A stretch of DNA of 64,000 nt, taken from Sphingomonas sp. PP-CE-1A-559. GTDB lineage: Bacteria; Pseudomonadota; Alphaproteobacteria; Sphingomonadales; Sphingomonadaceae. The first letter of the stretch is position 1; each line of letters starts with the position of its first letter. The notes beneath the pieces are model-generated. The model searched no databases. It was not told where the DNA came from and was given only the letters and a program-made list of their open reading frames with translations. Location of the stretch: contig NZ_SLYA01000002.1 of assembly GCF_004340965.1 (NCBI RefSeq), forward strand, positions 248,001 through 312,000, read 5' to 3'. Position numbers and translations under genes: made by a program. Of the stretch, positions 29,236 to 37,804 are shown piece by piece.

Positions 29236-30119
29236 CAGGGTTCCTTTCGAGAAACTGGAAGCATCTTTGCCGATCCGCGCGAAATGAGCCAGCCGCCATC
29301 GGCAAGCCAGTCCGCCAGTCGATCGGGCCAGTGCTGGATCGAGATGCGCCCCGACCGCGTGCCGAGATTGAACGCATGATCGGTGTCCGCGTAAAGGTGC
29401 AACTCCGCCGAAACGCCCGCGCTGCGCAGTTGCGAATACAGCGTCATCGCCGATGTCGCGCAGCACTGGTCGAGCGAGCCCGCGATGAGGAACGCAGGCG
29501 GCGCGTTTGCGACGGCCTTGGCCGGCGTGCCAAGCGGCCCCGGATAGACGAGCACCTGGAAGTCCGGCCGCGCACTCACCCGATCGATCGAGTCCGTCGG
29601 CGTCTGCGCGGGCGCAGGGTTGTCGGCGACGAGCGACACGAGTTCGCCGCCCGCGGAAAAGCCCATCACGCCGATCCGGGCAGGATCGATCGCGTAGTCG
29701 CTCGCATGCGCGCGGACCCACCGGACCGCGCGCCGCAGATCGGCTGCCGCGTCGCGCTCGATATCGTACGATGAGCCGGGATCGCGCGCGAGGCGGTACT
29801 TCAGCACGAACGTCGTGACGCCGTAGCGGTTGAGCGCCTTCGCGGGCACCTCGCCCTCGTTGATCCACACCAGCATGCGGTGACCGCCACCGGGCGCGAT
29901 GATCACCGCGGCGCCGTTGGCGTGGTTCGGGGCGGGGCGGTGGATCGTCAGCGTCGGGTTGTGGACGTTGCTGACATAGCTGTCCTTCACCGTCTCGGCT
30001 TCGGTCCGCCGCGCTTCCGATCCGGGCGCACCGTTCGGCCAGAGCGCCACGACGGGCGCCTGCTGCGCAGCGGCGGGCGCGGAGACCAGCATGAGGGCGA
30101 AAGCAATGCGTAGCGACAT
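29235..30119 (-). CDS. Exported alpha/beta hydrolase, acetyl-xylan-esterase-like
   Basis: 294 residues from ATG 30119; the longer frame to 30464 lies in gntK. Signal peptide ~19 residues (…APAAAQ). The nucleophile elbow is GVMGFSAGGELVS, the oxyanion region VIIAPGGGHRML, and the acid and His lie in ADTDHAFNLG. The size and motifs fit small sugar-ester esterases. It is the first gene of the esterase-oxidoreductase-cupin unit. A 22-bp palindrome lies 66-87 bp upstream. Confidence 0.85.
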   Translation of the reverse strand: MSLRIAFALMLVSAPAAAQQAPVVALWPNGAPGSEARRTEAETVKDSYVSNVHNPTLTIHRPAPNHANGAAVIIAPGGGHRMLVWINEGEVPAKALNRYGVTTFVLKYRLARDPGSSYDIERDAAADLRRAVRWVRAHASDYAIDPARIGVMGFSAGGELVSLVADNPAPAQTPTDSIDRVSARPDFQVLVYPGPLGTPAKAVANAPPAFLIAGSLDQCCATSAMTLYSQLRSAGVSAELHLYADTDHAFNLGTRSGRISIQHWPDRLADWLADGGWLISRGSAKMLPVSRKEP

Positions 30120-30184
30120 CAACGACCCTCGACCGCACTCCTGCGCGAGTACTGCCACCGAGTGTCGGCCTTGTCGGCCGGCTT

Positions 30185-30206
30185 GGCTATTACGACCTTC
30201 GTCGTG
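30185..30206. promoter_or_regulatory. Putative operator copy 1 (upstream of esterase operon)
   Basis: GGCTATTACGACCTTCGTCG continues to TG; 20 of 22 bases match copy 2 at 30849-30870. The core ACGACC-TT-CGTCGT is a near-palindrome with one mismatch. It overlaps the last codons of gntK and lies 66-87 bp before the esterase start, a suitable place for a regulator. No cognate regulator gene is seen in the window. Confidence 0.55.
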
Positions 30207-30786
30207 CGTCTCCGGCGGTTTCGGCCGTGCCCGACATCTCGCGTCCGATCCACGCGAGCGCTTCGGCGCAAAGCCGATCGGGCGCTTCTTCCGCATCGAG
30301 CGTGACGGCGCGCTCGTCGGGACCCAGTTCTTCCAGGGTATCGAGCTGACTCGCGAGCAGGCTGGCCGGCATGTAATGGTCCGCACGGTGGACCAGCCGT
30401 CGGGCGAGTTCACCGCTGTCCTTCGTATCGAGAAACACGAACAGCAACGGCATGCCGACGGCATCCGCCAGTCGATCGCGATAGGCGCGCTTCAACGCGG
30501 AACATGCTGCAACCGCGGTGCCGTCCATCAGGGCTGCATCATGCAACCCGGCGGCGATCCTATCGAGCCAGGGCCAGCGATCCTGATCGTCAAGCGGATG
30601 GCCAGACCGCATCTTCGCGACGCTGTCCGCACTGTGGAAATCATCGCCTTCGAGGAAATCGCAGCGCAGATGGCGCGCAAGTTCGGCACCCAGTGTCGAC
30701 TTGCCGCTGCCGCTGACGCCCATCACGATGATGGCATAGGGTGGCGCGTCGGCCGGATTGGGGATCGTTTGGAAGGAAGGAGGCAC
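30190..30786 (-). CDS. gntK: Gluconokinase
   Basis: 198 residues from GTG 30786, which has GGAG 7 bp upstream; GTG 30822 would add 12 residues. It phosphorylates gluconate to 6-phosphogluconate. The P-loop is IVMGVSGSGKSTLG, followed by FLEGDDFHSADSVAKM, GHPLDDQDRWPWL and ALKRAYRDRLA, all characteristic of GntK. Cytoplasmic. Divergent from the beta-helix protein gene and upstream of the esterase operon on the same strand; it would take over gluconate formed by the oxidoreductase and lactonase. Confidence 0.93.
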   Translation of the reverse strand: MPPSFQTIPNPADAPPYAIIVMGVSGSGKSTLGAELARHLRCDFLEGDDFHSADSVAKMRSGHPLDDQDRWPWLDRIAAGLHDAALMDGTAVAACSALKRAYRDRLADAVGMPLLFVFLDTKDSGELARRLVHRADHYMPASLLASQLDTLEELGPDERAVTLDAEEAPDRLCAEALAWIGREMSGTAETAGDARRRS

Positions 30787-30848
30787 TGGCTCTCCATAAG
30801 CTGCGCGCGGTCGGTTCGTCACCGTCTATCGTTCGTGCGCGCGGGATC

Positions 30849-30870
30849 GGCTACTACGACCTTGGTCGTG
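30849..30870. promoter_or_regulatory. Putative operator copy 2 (gntK / beta-helix divergent region)
   Basis: GGCTACTACGACCTTGGTCG continues to TG, with the perfect 14-bp palindrome ACGACC-TT-GGTCGT (30856-30869). It lies 63-84 bp before the gntK start and 87-108 bp before the beta-helix protein start. Only two bases differ from copy 1. Confidence 0.6.
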
Positions 30871-30956
30871 ATCGCCTATGGTCGCATGCGCCACTACCTC
30901 CAGTGCAGACTGGCGGACATCGTTCGGTGCGTCCCACAACAATCTCGGGTGAGCCT

Positions 30957-33900
30957 GTGAAACTGACACTAGCGATCGCGCTTCTGGGGACGACCGTTCC
31001 AGCGTTTGCGGCACCCCGTTCGGCCTCTCCCTCTCGATCGGTATTTCTCACCGCACCGGCAGATCCACGCGCGGTGACGGTTCGCGGCCGTGGTGACGGC
31101 CGATCCGACGATACCGCCGCGATCCAGGCCGCGATCGACAGCGCGGCGAGCGCGAAAGGCGGCGAGGGCATCGTCTTCCTGCCCGCCGGCCGCTATCGTA
31201 TCTCGCGAACCATCTTCGTCTGGCCCGGCGTGCGCGTGTTCGGCACGGGCAAGACGCGACCCGTCATCACGCTCGGCGCTGCGACCCCAGGGTTCCAGAC
31301 CGGCGTGGCGAACATGCTGTTCTTCACCGGTTCGCGTGCCGACAGCCGCGCCGCACCGCCAAAGGTACCGGTGCCACCGCCGACCAGCGTACCGTTCGAC
31401 GCCACCATCGCCGACGCCAATTCGGGGACATTCTACTCCGCACTCAGCAACGTCGATTTCGAGATCGGCGACGGCAATCCCGCGGCGACCGCGGTCCGGT
31501 TCCACTTGGCGCAGCACGCATATTTGAGCCATGTCGACTTCCACATCGGCTCCGGGTTGGCCGGTATCTATCAGGTCGGCAATGTCGGGCAGGACCTGCG
31601 CTTCTTCGGCGGGCGCTACGGCATCCTCAGCGAGAAGACCTCGCCCGCATGGCAGTACACCTTGCTGGATTCGTCGTTCGAGGGCCAGCGCGACGCCGCG
31701 ATCCGTGAGCATGAGGCGGGGCTGACACTCGTCAACACAAGCATCCGCAACGTCCCCGTCGGGATCGAGATCGACCGTGGCTATGGCGACTGGCTATGGG
31801 GCCGCGACGTGCGGTTCGAGAACGTCTCGGACGCCGCCGTCGTCATCAGCAACGAGGATAATGTCTACACGCAGATCGGCTTCCAGGACGCCACTGCCAG
31901 CGCCGTGCCGATCTTCGCGCGGTTCCGTGACAGCGGGAAGACCGTGGCCGGGCAGGGCGCAAAATACCGGGTCAAGGCGTTTACCTACGGCCTGACGCTG
32001 CCGGGGCTCGGCGCGACCGGCAAGTACGAGACGCGCGTCGATGCCGCGACGATCCGGGCAATGCCCAAGCGGATACCGTCCGCGATCCGCTCGCTGCCGC
32101 CCGTCGCGCAGTGGTTCGACGTGCGAAGCGCGGGCGCGAAGGGCGACGACGCAACCGACGATACCGCAGCGATCCAGCGCGCGATCGATACGCACCGCGT
32201 GGTCTATTTCCCCACCGGCTTCTACCGCGTTTCCGCTACGCTGAAGCTGCGGTCCGACACGGTGCTGATCGGCCTGCATCCGGACATGACGCAGATCGTC
32301 CTGGCGGACGACACGCCAAGCTTCCGCGGCATCGGTGCCGCCAAGGGGCTGATCGAAAGCGCAAAGGGTGGCGCGGCGATCGTCTCCGGCATCGGCCTGA
32401 CCACCGGCGGCATCAACCCGCGCGCGACGGCGTTGCTATGGAAGGCCGGCGCGGACTCGCTGGTCGACGACGTCCGCTTCCATGGTGGCCACGGCACCAG
32501 CCGTGCCGACGGCAGCCGGATCGATCCGTACAATGCCGACCACACCGGCGACGCCGATCCGCGCAAGCGCTGGGACGGGCAATATGCGAGCCTCTCGGTC
32601 ACCGATGGCGGCGGCGGCACGTTCAACAATTTGTGGACCCCCAACACCTTCGCCGCCGCCGGGCTCCACGTCTCGAACACCAGCACGCCGGGCCATGTGT
32701 ACGAGATGTCCGCCGAGCATCACGCGCGCGCGGAAATCGTCCTGGACGGCGTCAAGAACTGGGAGTTCCTCGCGCCGCAGACCGAGGAAGAGGCGGGCGA
32801 GAGCCGCAATGCGTTGTCGCTCGAGGTTCGCAATTCGAGCAACATCCTGTTCGCGAACTATCACGCGTACAGGGTCACACGGTCGCTCCAGCCGGCGCCA
32901 TCGGCGGTGCGGATCTACAATTCCAACGATATCCGCTTCCGCAACGTGCATGTGAACGGCGAGAGCGGGCTGGCGTTCTGCGATGCGGAAGGCTGCGGCA
33001 CCGACCTGCGCGCGAGCAAGTTCCCGTACGAGAACGCGGTCCAGGACATGACCAACGGAGCGGAGGTGCGCGAACGCGAGTTCGCGGTGCTGGACGTGAA
33101 GCGCGGCGCCATGCCGGTCGCGACGACCACTGGCCCGGCCGTCCGCAAGCTGGAAGACGGGTTCTACTCGATCGCCGGCGCGGCGGTGGATGCGAAGGGC
33201 AAGCTCTACTTCGTCGAGCATAATACGCACCGCATCTATGGCTGGACGGCGAGTGAGGGGCTGTCGGTCGCCGCCGATGCGCCCGTCGATCCGGTCAATC
33301 TCGCGGTCGATCGCTCGGGTAACCTCATGGTGCTGTCGTCCGATGGCGAGGCAGGAACGGTCTACAGCATCAAGCCCGGCGACCCCGATAGCATAGCCGT
33401 GATCCCACCCACGTCGGTCACCCCGCACCGCGATGCGAGCGTCGCACTACCCGGCAATTTCTGGGTGAATGGCGAGTTCAGGGATCAGATCGATCCGACG
33501 ACCTACCAGTTCACGACGCTCGGCGAGATGTTCGCGCGCGACATGGCCCTGCCCAAGCCGCGCGAATATGTCTCGCCAGACGGCTCGCTGGTCCTACCCG
33601 CGTATCGCACCGTCCAGCAAGGGCCGCCCAACCATCTCGGCTGGCGCTTCTCGGACGCACTCGACACCTACGGCTTCGTGAACGCCAAGCTCGGCGAGCG
33701 CGTGTTCGTCAGCAACGACTCCGAAGCCAAAACTTATAGCGGACTGGTCGGCGTGGGCGGCAGCATCACCGATCTGAAGCCGTTCGCCAACCGCGGCGGC
33801 GAGAGCGTCGCGGTCGGGCCGGACGGCCGTGTCTACCTCGCGAACGGCCAGGTGTTCGTCCACGACCTGGATGGACGCGAGTCCGGACGGATCGACGTCC

Positions 33901-33992
33901 CCGAGCGGCCGCTGCAACTGATCTTCGGCGGCACGAACGGGCGGACGCTGTTCATCCTAACGCACCACGCGCTCTACGCGGTCGAAACCTGA
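30957..33992 (+). CDS. Secreted beta-helix (pectate-lyase-3-like) protein with C-terminal beta-propeller
   Basis: 1011 residues from GTG 30957; the open frame upstream to 30741 overlaps gntK. Signal peptide ~18 residues (…TTVPAFA). Two right-handed beta-helix starts occur: GDGRSDDTAAIQAAIDSA with FLPAGRYRIS near residue 55, and GAKGDDATDDTAAIQRAID with YFPTGFYRVS near residue 390. From ~730 on, the repeats (AAVDAKGKLYFVEHNTHRIY, NLAVDRSGNLMVLSSDG) look like an SMP-30/NHL-type beta-propeller. It would act on or bind polysaccharide outside the cytoplasm. Enzyme class unknown. Confidence 0.8.
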   Translation: MKLTLAIALLGTTVPAFAAPRSASPSRSVFLTAPADPRAVTVRGRGDGRSDDTAAIQAAIDSAASAKGGEGIVFLPAGRYRISRTIFVWPGVRVFGTGKTRPVITLGAATPGFQTGVANMLFFTGSRADSRAAPPKVPVPPPTSVPFDATIADANSGTFYSALSNVDFEIGDGNPAATAVRFHLAQHAYLSHVDFHIGSGLAGIYQVGNVGQDLRFFGGRYGILSEKTSPAWQYTLLDSSFEGQRDAAIREHEAGLTLVNTSIRNVPVGIEIDRGYGDWLWGRDVRFENVSDAAVVISNEDNVYTQIGFQDATASAVPIFARFRDSGKTVAGQGAKYRVKAFTYGLTLPGLGATGKYETRVDAATIRAMPKRIPSAIRSLPPVAQWFDVRSAGAKGDDATDDTAAIQRAIDTHRVVYFPTGFYRVSATLKLRSDTVLIGLHPDMTQIVLADDTPSFRGIGAAKGLIESAKGGAAIVSGIGLTTGGINPRATALLWKAGADSLVDDVRFHGGHGTSRADGSRIDPYNADHTGDADPRKRWDGQYASLSVTDGGGGTFNNLWTPNTFAAAGLHVSNTSTPGHVYEMSAEHHARAEIVLDGVKNWEFLAPQTEEEAGESRNALSLEVRNSSNILFANYHAYRVTRSLQPAPSAVRIYNSNDIRFRNVHVNGESGLAFCDAEGCGTDLRASKFPYENAVQDMTNGAEVREREFAVLDVKRGAMPVATTTGPAVRKLEDGFYSIAGAAVDAKGKLYFVEHNTHRIYGWTASEGLSVAADAPVDPVNLAVDRSGNLMVLSSDGEAGTVYSIKPGDPDSIAVIPPTSVTPHRDASVALPGNFWVNGEFRDQIDPTTYQFTTLGEMFARDMALPKPREYVSPDGSLVLPAYRTVQQGPPNHLGWRFSDALDTYGFVNAKLGERVFVSNDSEAKTYSGLVGVGGSITDLKPFANRGGESVAVGPDGRVYLANGQVFVHDLDGRESGRIDVPERPLQLIFGGTNGRTLFILTHHALYAVET

Positions 33993-34059
33993 GTGGCGTT
34001 CGTTGCCTCGGCCGCACCGCTGACGCATGACACCCGCCGATAACTGCAAAGGAACGGGC

Positions 34060-35166
34060 ATGACCGACTGGACCACGACACGACGGTCGGCCCTGACCGC
34101 GATGGCGGCCACGCTCGCCTTCCCGGCGGTCGCGGCCGGCGGCGGCGAGCGGCGGGTACGGTTGATCGCCGGCACCTACGCCCGCGAAGGCGGCAAGGGC
34201 GTGTATCCGATCTCGTTCGACCCGGATCGCGACACATGGCAGGTCGGCACGCCGATATCGGGGATCGACGACGCGTCGTTCGGTATTGGTGGTGGCCCGG
34301 ACGGTGCGTATTACTTCGTCCGTGAGAAGGCCGCGGGCGAGATCGCTGCCTACGCGCCGGACTGGTCGCACCGCGGCACCACCCCCACGGCAGGCGCCGA
34401 CCCGTGTTACGTCGCGATCGACCGCGCCAGCGCCTGCCTCGCGGTCGCCAATTATTCGAGCGGCAGCGTCGCGTTCCACCGCCTCGACGCTCGTACCGGC
34501 GTGCCAGGCGAACCGGTCGTGTTCCGCCACACGGGGCATGGCCCGAACACGGCCCGGCAGGAGGCACCGCACGCGCACTGGGTCGGCTTCAGCCCGGATC
34601 GCCGCTGGCTGCATTCGGTCGACCTGGGGACGGACACGATCTTCGCCTATCGCTTCGACCCGCGGGCGCGCGCACTGGCCGAGCCGGTCGCGGCATGGCG
34701 TGCGCCGCCGGGCGCGGGGCCGCGCCATACGGTCCACCATCCACGCCGTACACTCGCCTACGTCGTATGCGAACTGTCCAATACGGTCATCATGCTCGAC
34801 GCCCGCCCAGATGGCAGTTTCGCGACCCGGCATACGGTCTCGACGCTGCCGAGCAGGTACGAGGGCGCGTCGCAGGCCGCGCATATCGCGATCGATCAGG
34901 CCGGACGGCGGCTCTACGTCTCGAACCGCGGCCATGACAGCGTCGCCGTCTTCGCGCTCGACGCGTCAGGCGTGCCGAGCCTGCTCCAGCATATCCCCAG
35001 CGGCGGCAAGTGGCCGCGCTTCCTGCTGGTTCTCGAAGCGCAGCGCCGTGTCCTCGTCGGCAACGAGCGATCAGGCACGCTGGCGATCTTCAGGATCGAA
35101 CCCGATGGCCGACTAATCGCAACCGGACAGACGCTCTCGGTGCCCGGTGTGGTCTTCGTCGGCTAG
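34060..35166 (+). CDS. Lactonase family protein (YbhE/6-phosphogluconolactonase-like), exported
   Basis: 368 residues from ATG 34060, with AAAGGA upstream. The N-terminus TTRRSALTAMAATLAFPAVA is a twin-arginine signal. The seven-bladed propeller shows LIAGTYAREGGKGVYPISFD, ANYSSGSVAFHRLD, APHAHWVGFSPDRRW, GPRHTVHHPRRTLAYVVCEL, AAHIAIDQAGRRLYVSNRGHDSV and GGKWPRFLLV; these fit the lactonase family. It probably hydrolyses an aldonolactone, such as gluconolactone, in the periplasm. It follows the beta-helix gene by 67 bp. Confidence 0.87.
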   Translation: MTDWTTTRRSALTAMAATLAFPAVAAGGGERRVRLIAGTYAREGGKGVYPISFDPDRDTWQVGTPISGIDDASFGIGGGPDGAYYFVREKAAGEIAAYAPDWSHRGTTPTAGADPCYVAIDRASACLAVANYSSGSVAFHRLDARTGVPGEPVVFRHTGHGPNTARQEAPHAHWVGFSPDRRWLHSVDLGTDTIFAYRFDPRARALAEPVAAWRAPPGAGPRHTVHHPRRTLAYVVCELSNTVIMLDARPDGSFATRHTVSTLPSRYEGASQAAHIAIDQAGRRLYVSNRGHDSVAVFALDASGVPSLLQHIPSGGKWPRFLLVLEAQRRVLVGNERSGTLAIFRIEPDGRLIATGQTLSVPGVVFVG

Positions 35167-35174
35167 ATATAGCT

Positions 35175-36746
35175 TCAGGGCACCCGCCGTTCGAGCAACG
35201 GTGTCGCCGCGACATACCGTGCCTGCTCGACGAACGGTTCCGAACGCGTCTGCACGTCGACGATCTGGCGCGGAATGACGCCCCCCGCGGGCGGTGCAGG
35301 CGACCAGTTCGGCAACCCCGCAGCGTTCGGAGTACCGGTCTTGATGAACGCGGCGAAATACCCTTGGAACACCGTCGAAATCCGGCGATCGTCCGCCGTC
35401 CACGCATAAGCCGGGTTCGTATCGAGGTTGCCCAGCGCGTATTCGATCTCCGCGCTGTGCACTGCCCCGATCGGCGGCACGTCGGGGTTGGTCAGCGGCG
35501 GCAGTGCGGCGGGGCGGGGATGCGCGAAATGATAATAATAGGTTGGCTGGCGCGCACGGCGGTGCAGGTCGAACCACTGCCACGTCGACGCGCCGAGAAA
35601 CGCATCGCTTGCCAGCGCGGTCGCCGCAACTGGCACGTCGGCATCCGACTTCGCCGGGTACAAGGCGAGCAGCGCATCCGGATCGGTGAAGAGCTTCGCG
35701 ACGCCCGCGCGATAATTCGCCACCGTCGGCGGTTGCCCGGCAAGGATGCTCGTCCAGCTTCCCTCCTGCGAGTTCGCACCGACCAATAACGGCACGTGCG
35801 CCGCCCGCCCCGCCGTGTAGGTATCGATCGGCGGCTCCGTCAGAAACTGCCCGTCGACGATGAAGTCCGCGCGGAACCGCTGCTTACCCTGCGCCGCGAG
35901 CAACGCCTCGGCCGGCATCGCCCGAAGTGCGTCGAGCGACGACGCACCCGCCGCCACGGCGAACCCATCGCCGTCTTTCGTCGCCACCGCGAGAGGCTTG
36001 GGGCGGAAGGTCGGCGGCAGCACGCCGCCACTCTCACCGATCGCGCCGGCGAACTGCGTGCGGGTGAGCGGCGAGGTCATCAGCACGCTGACCGACATCG
36101 ATCCCGCGCTCTCGCCGCCGATCGTGATCCGGGCCGGATCGCCCCCGAACGCGGCGGCGTTGCGCCGGACCCAGGCCAGCGCTGCAGCCTGATCGAGCAG
36201 GCCGTAATTCCCCGCGGAATGTGTCGGTGATTCCGCCGCCAGCGCGCTGGTCGCGAGGAACCCGAACGCGCCCAGCCGATAGTTAATCGTGACCACGACG
36301 ATGCCCTTCTGCGCCATCGCCGCCCCGTCATAGCGCAGTTCCGACCCGTCACCCGCGATCGCGCCACCGCCGTGAATGTAAAACAACACGGGCAGCCGCG
36401 CGCCCGGTTTCGCACCCGCCGGTGTCCAGACGTTGAGCGTCAGGCAGTCCTCGCTGACACTCGGCGAGCGGAACTTCATGTCGGCGAATTGCGGTTGCTG
36501 CATGCAGCGCGAACCGAACCGGTCTGCCTTGCGCACACCTGTCCATTGCGTCGCCGGCCGCGGTGGCTGCCACCGCAACGGGCCGATCGGTGCCGCAGCA
36601 TAGGGAATGCCGAGATAAGCATCGACCGGCGTCGCGGCGGTCGAAACGTGCGTGCCCTCGATCGCGCCGCTCGCGACCTGCACGCGCTGCGCTGTCGCCG
36701 GTGCGGCCAGCAAGCCGACCGCCATTCCCCAAGTCGCCCACCGCAT
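35175..36746 (-). CDS. Exported type-B carboxylesterase
   Basis: 523 residues from ATG 36746, with GGAGGG upstream; the frame to 36788 adds 14 residues. Signal peptide ~20 residues (…APATAQ). Type-B motifs: SEDCLTLNVWTPAG, the oxyanion hole YIHGGGAIAGDGS, the nucleophile ITIGGESAGSMS, and AVHSAEIEYALGN containing the catalytic His. It hydrolyses carboxylic esters; the natural substrate is unknown. It is convergent with the lactonase gene (8 bp apart). Confidence 0.9.
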   Translation of the reverse strand: MRWATWGMAVGLLAAPATAQRVQVASGAIEGTHVSTAATPVDAYLGIPYAAAPIGPLRWQPPRPATQWTGVRKADRFGSRCMQQPQFADMKFRSPSVSEDCLTLNVWTPAGAKPGARLPVLFYIHGGGAIAGDGSELRYDGAAMAQKGIVVVTINYRLGAFGFLATSALAAESPTHSAGNYGLLDQAAALAWVRRNAAAFGGDPARITIGGESAGSMSVSVLMTSPLTRTQFAGAIGESGGVLPPTFRPKPLAVATKDGDGFAVAAGASSLDALRAMPAEALLAAQGKQRFRADFIVDGQFLTEPPIDTYTAGRAAHVPLLVGANSQEGSWTSILAGQPPTVANYRAGVAKLFTDPDALLALYPAKSDADVPVAATALASDAFLGASTWQWFDLHRRARQPTYYYHFAHPRPAALPPLTNPDVPPIGAVHSAEIEYALGNLDTNPAYAWTADDRRISTVFQGYFAAFIKTGTPNAAGLPNWSPAPPAGGVIPRQIVDVQTRSEPFVEQARYVAATPLLERRVP

Positions 36747-36848
36747 ATCGCCCTCCGCTATCGCTTTGGGACAATGGTCGCACCCCATCTGGCGTTTGCC
36801 AAGGCGGACGGTCGCTATTCCTTCACATTGCCGGTAGCATCCGCCTGC

Positions 36849-37733
36849 TCAGGCTGCCGCAAAGCTGGCCGCGATGGTCGGCAGATCGAGCTCGACTTCG
36901 GATAGCACGCGGATCGTTCCACCAAGCCGTCGATACTGCTCCGCGCGGCGATACGCGCCGCTGTTGCGCACCGAGTAGCTGAACGGCGCACGCCCGGTGA
37001 TGATCAGCATCGTCGTCGTGTTGCCGACCGCCGACACGATCCGTCCACCAAGCGCGGCAATCGCGTTGGCAAGTCGCCCATCGCGAGGCTCCCCGAGGAT
37101 CGCGATCCGTTCGCCGCTAAGCGGACCGGTAGGAGCAGGGCGTGGAGCGGGCCCCGGCTTGCGGGGTGGTTTCAGCCATTCGTCGAGCGCGATGCCGGTA
37201 TGGTCGATAGCCTTGACGATCACCCAGCCGGCGGCGCGCGCGTCACTCAGCGCGTCGTGATGCTTGTGCGCTATCCCGAGATATTGCGCGAGGCCGCCCA
37301 GTCGGTGGCTCGCCAGATCGGGCCACGCCCGCTGCGCGACGCGGACGCTGTCGAGCCAGACCGTCTCGATCGGGGGACGGTCGTGGATACGGCATGCCGC
37401 GGCGAGCGCGCCCTTGTCGAAATAGGAATGCGCCACCGTCGTCCGGCCCGACAAATGGCCATCGACGATGCCGTGGATGTCGCCAAAGCAAGGCTTGCCC
37501 GTGACGTGCTGTTCGGTAATCCCGTGGATCCGGGTATTGAACATGTTGAACTCGTCACGCGGATCGACCAGCGTTTCGTATTCGAAAATTTCGCGGCCGT
37601 CGCGGAACCCGACGATGCCGACCTGGCAGATGCTGCTGACGCGCGAGCATGCCGTCTCGACGTCGATGACGACGAAATCCGGTGTGAGCATATCGGCGAC
37701 GTCGGTCTGGCTGGCGGGCGCTGGGTCGAGCAT
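36849..37733 (-). CDS. DEDDh exonuclease (DnaQ-like) with C-terminal BRCT-like domain
   Basis: 294 residues from ATG 37733; ATG 37691 would start just before the fold. The exonuclease core has FVVIDVETA (Asp, Glu), HSYFDKGAL (Asp) and HKHHDALSDARAAG (His, Asp), the DEDDh set of DNA polymerase III epsilon-like 3'-5' exonucleases. After a Pro-rich linker (KPGPAPRPAPTGP) comes a BRCT-like domain (GERIAILGEPRDGRLANAIA, LGGRIVSAVGNTTTMLI). This pairing resembles DNA-repair exonucleases. It stands alone between the carboxylesterase and trehalase. Confidence 0.85.
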   Translation of the reverse strand: MLDPAPASQTDVADMLTPDFVVIDVETACSRVSSICQVGIVGFRDGREIFEYETLVDPRDEFNMFNTRIHGITEQHVTGKPCFGDIHGIVDGHLSGRTTVAHSYFDKGALAAACRIHDRPPIETVWLDSVRVAQRAWPDLASHRLGGLAQYLGIAHKHHDALSDARAAGWVIVKAIDHTGIALDEWLKPPRKPGPAPRPAPTGPLSGERIAILGEPRDGRLANAIAALGGRIVSAVGNTTTMLIITGRAPFSYSVRNSGAYRRAEQYRRLGGTIRVLSEVELDLPTIAASFAAA

Positions 37734-37804
37734 TGCACGTCCATATGTGGCGCCGGGTGCCGTAAGCAACCATTGCCGCCGGAACGTTCGCTTGGGTTCA
37801 GGCC

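Noticed and set aside
28138..30138. 666-residue open frame on the minus strand
   Set aside because: Only the part from 29235 down encodes the oxidoreductase; upstream it is an out-of-frame shadow of the esterase, with no family motifs.
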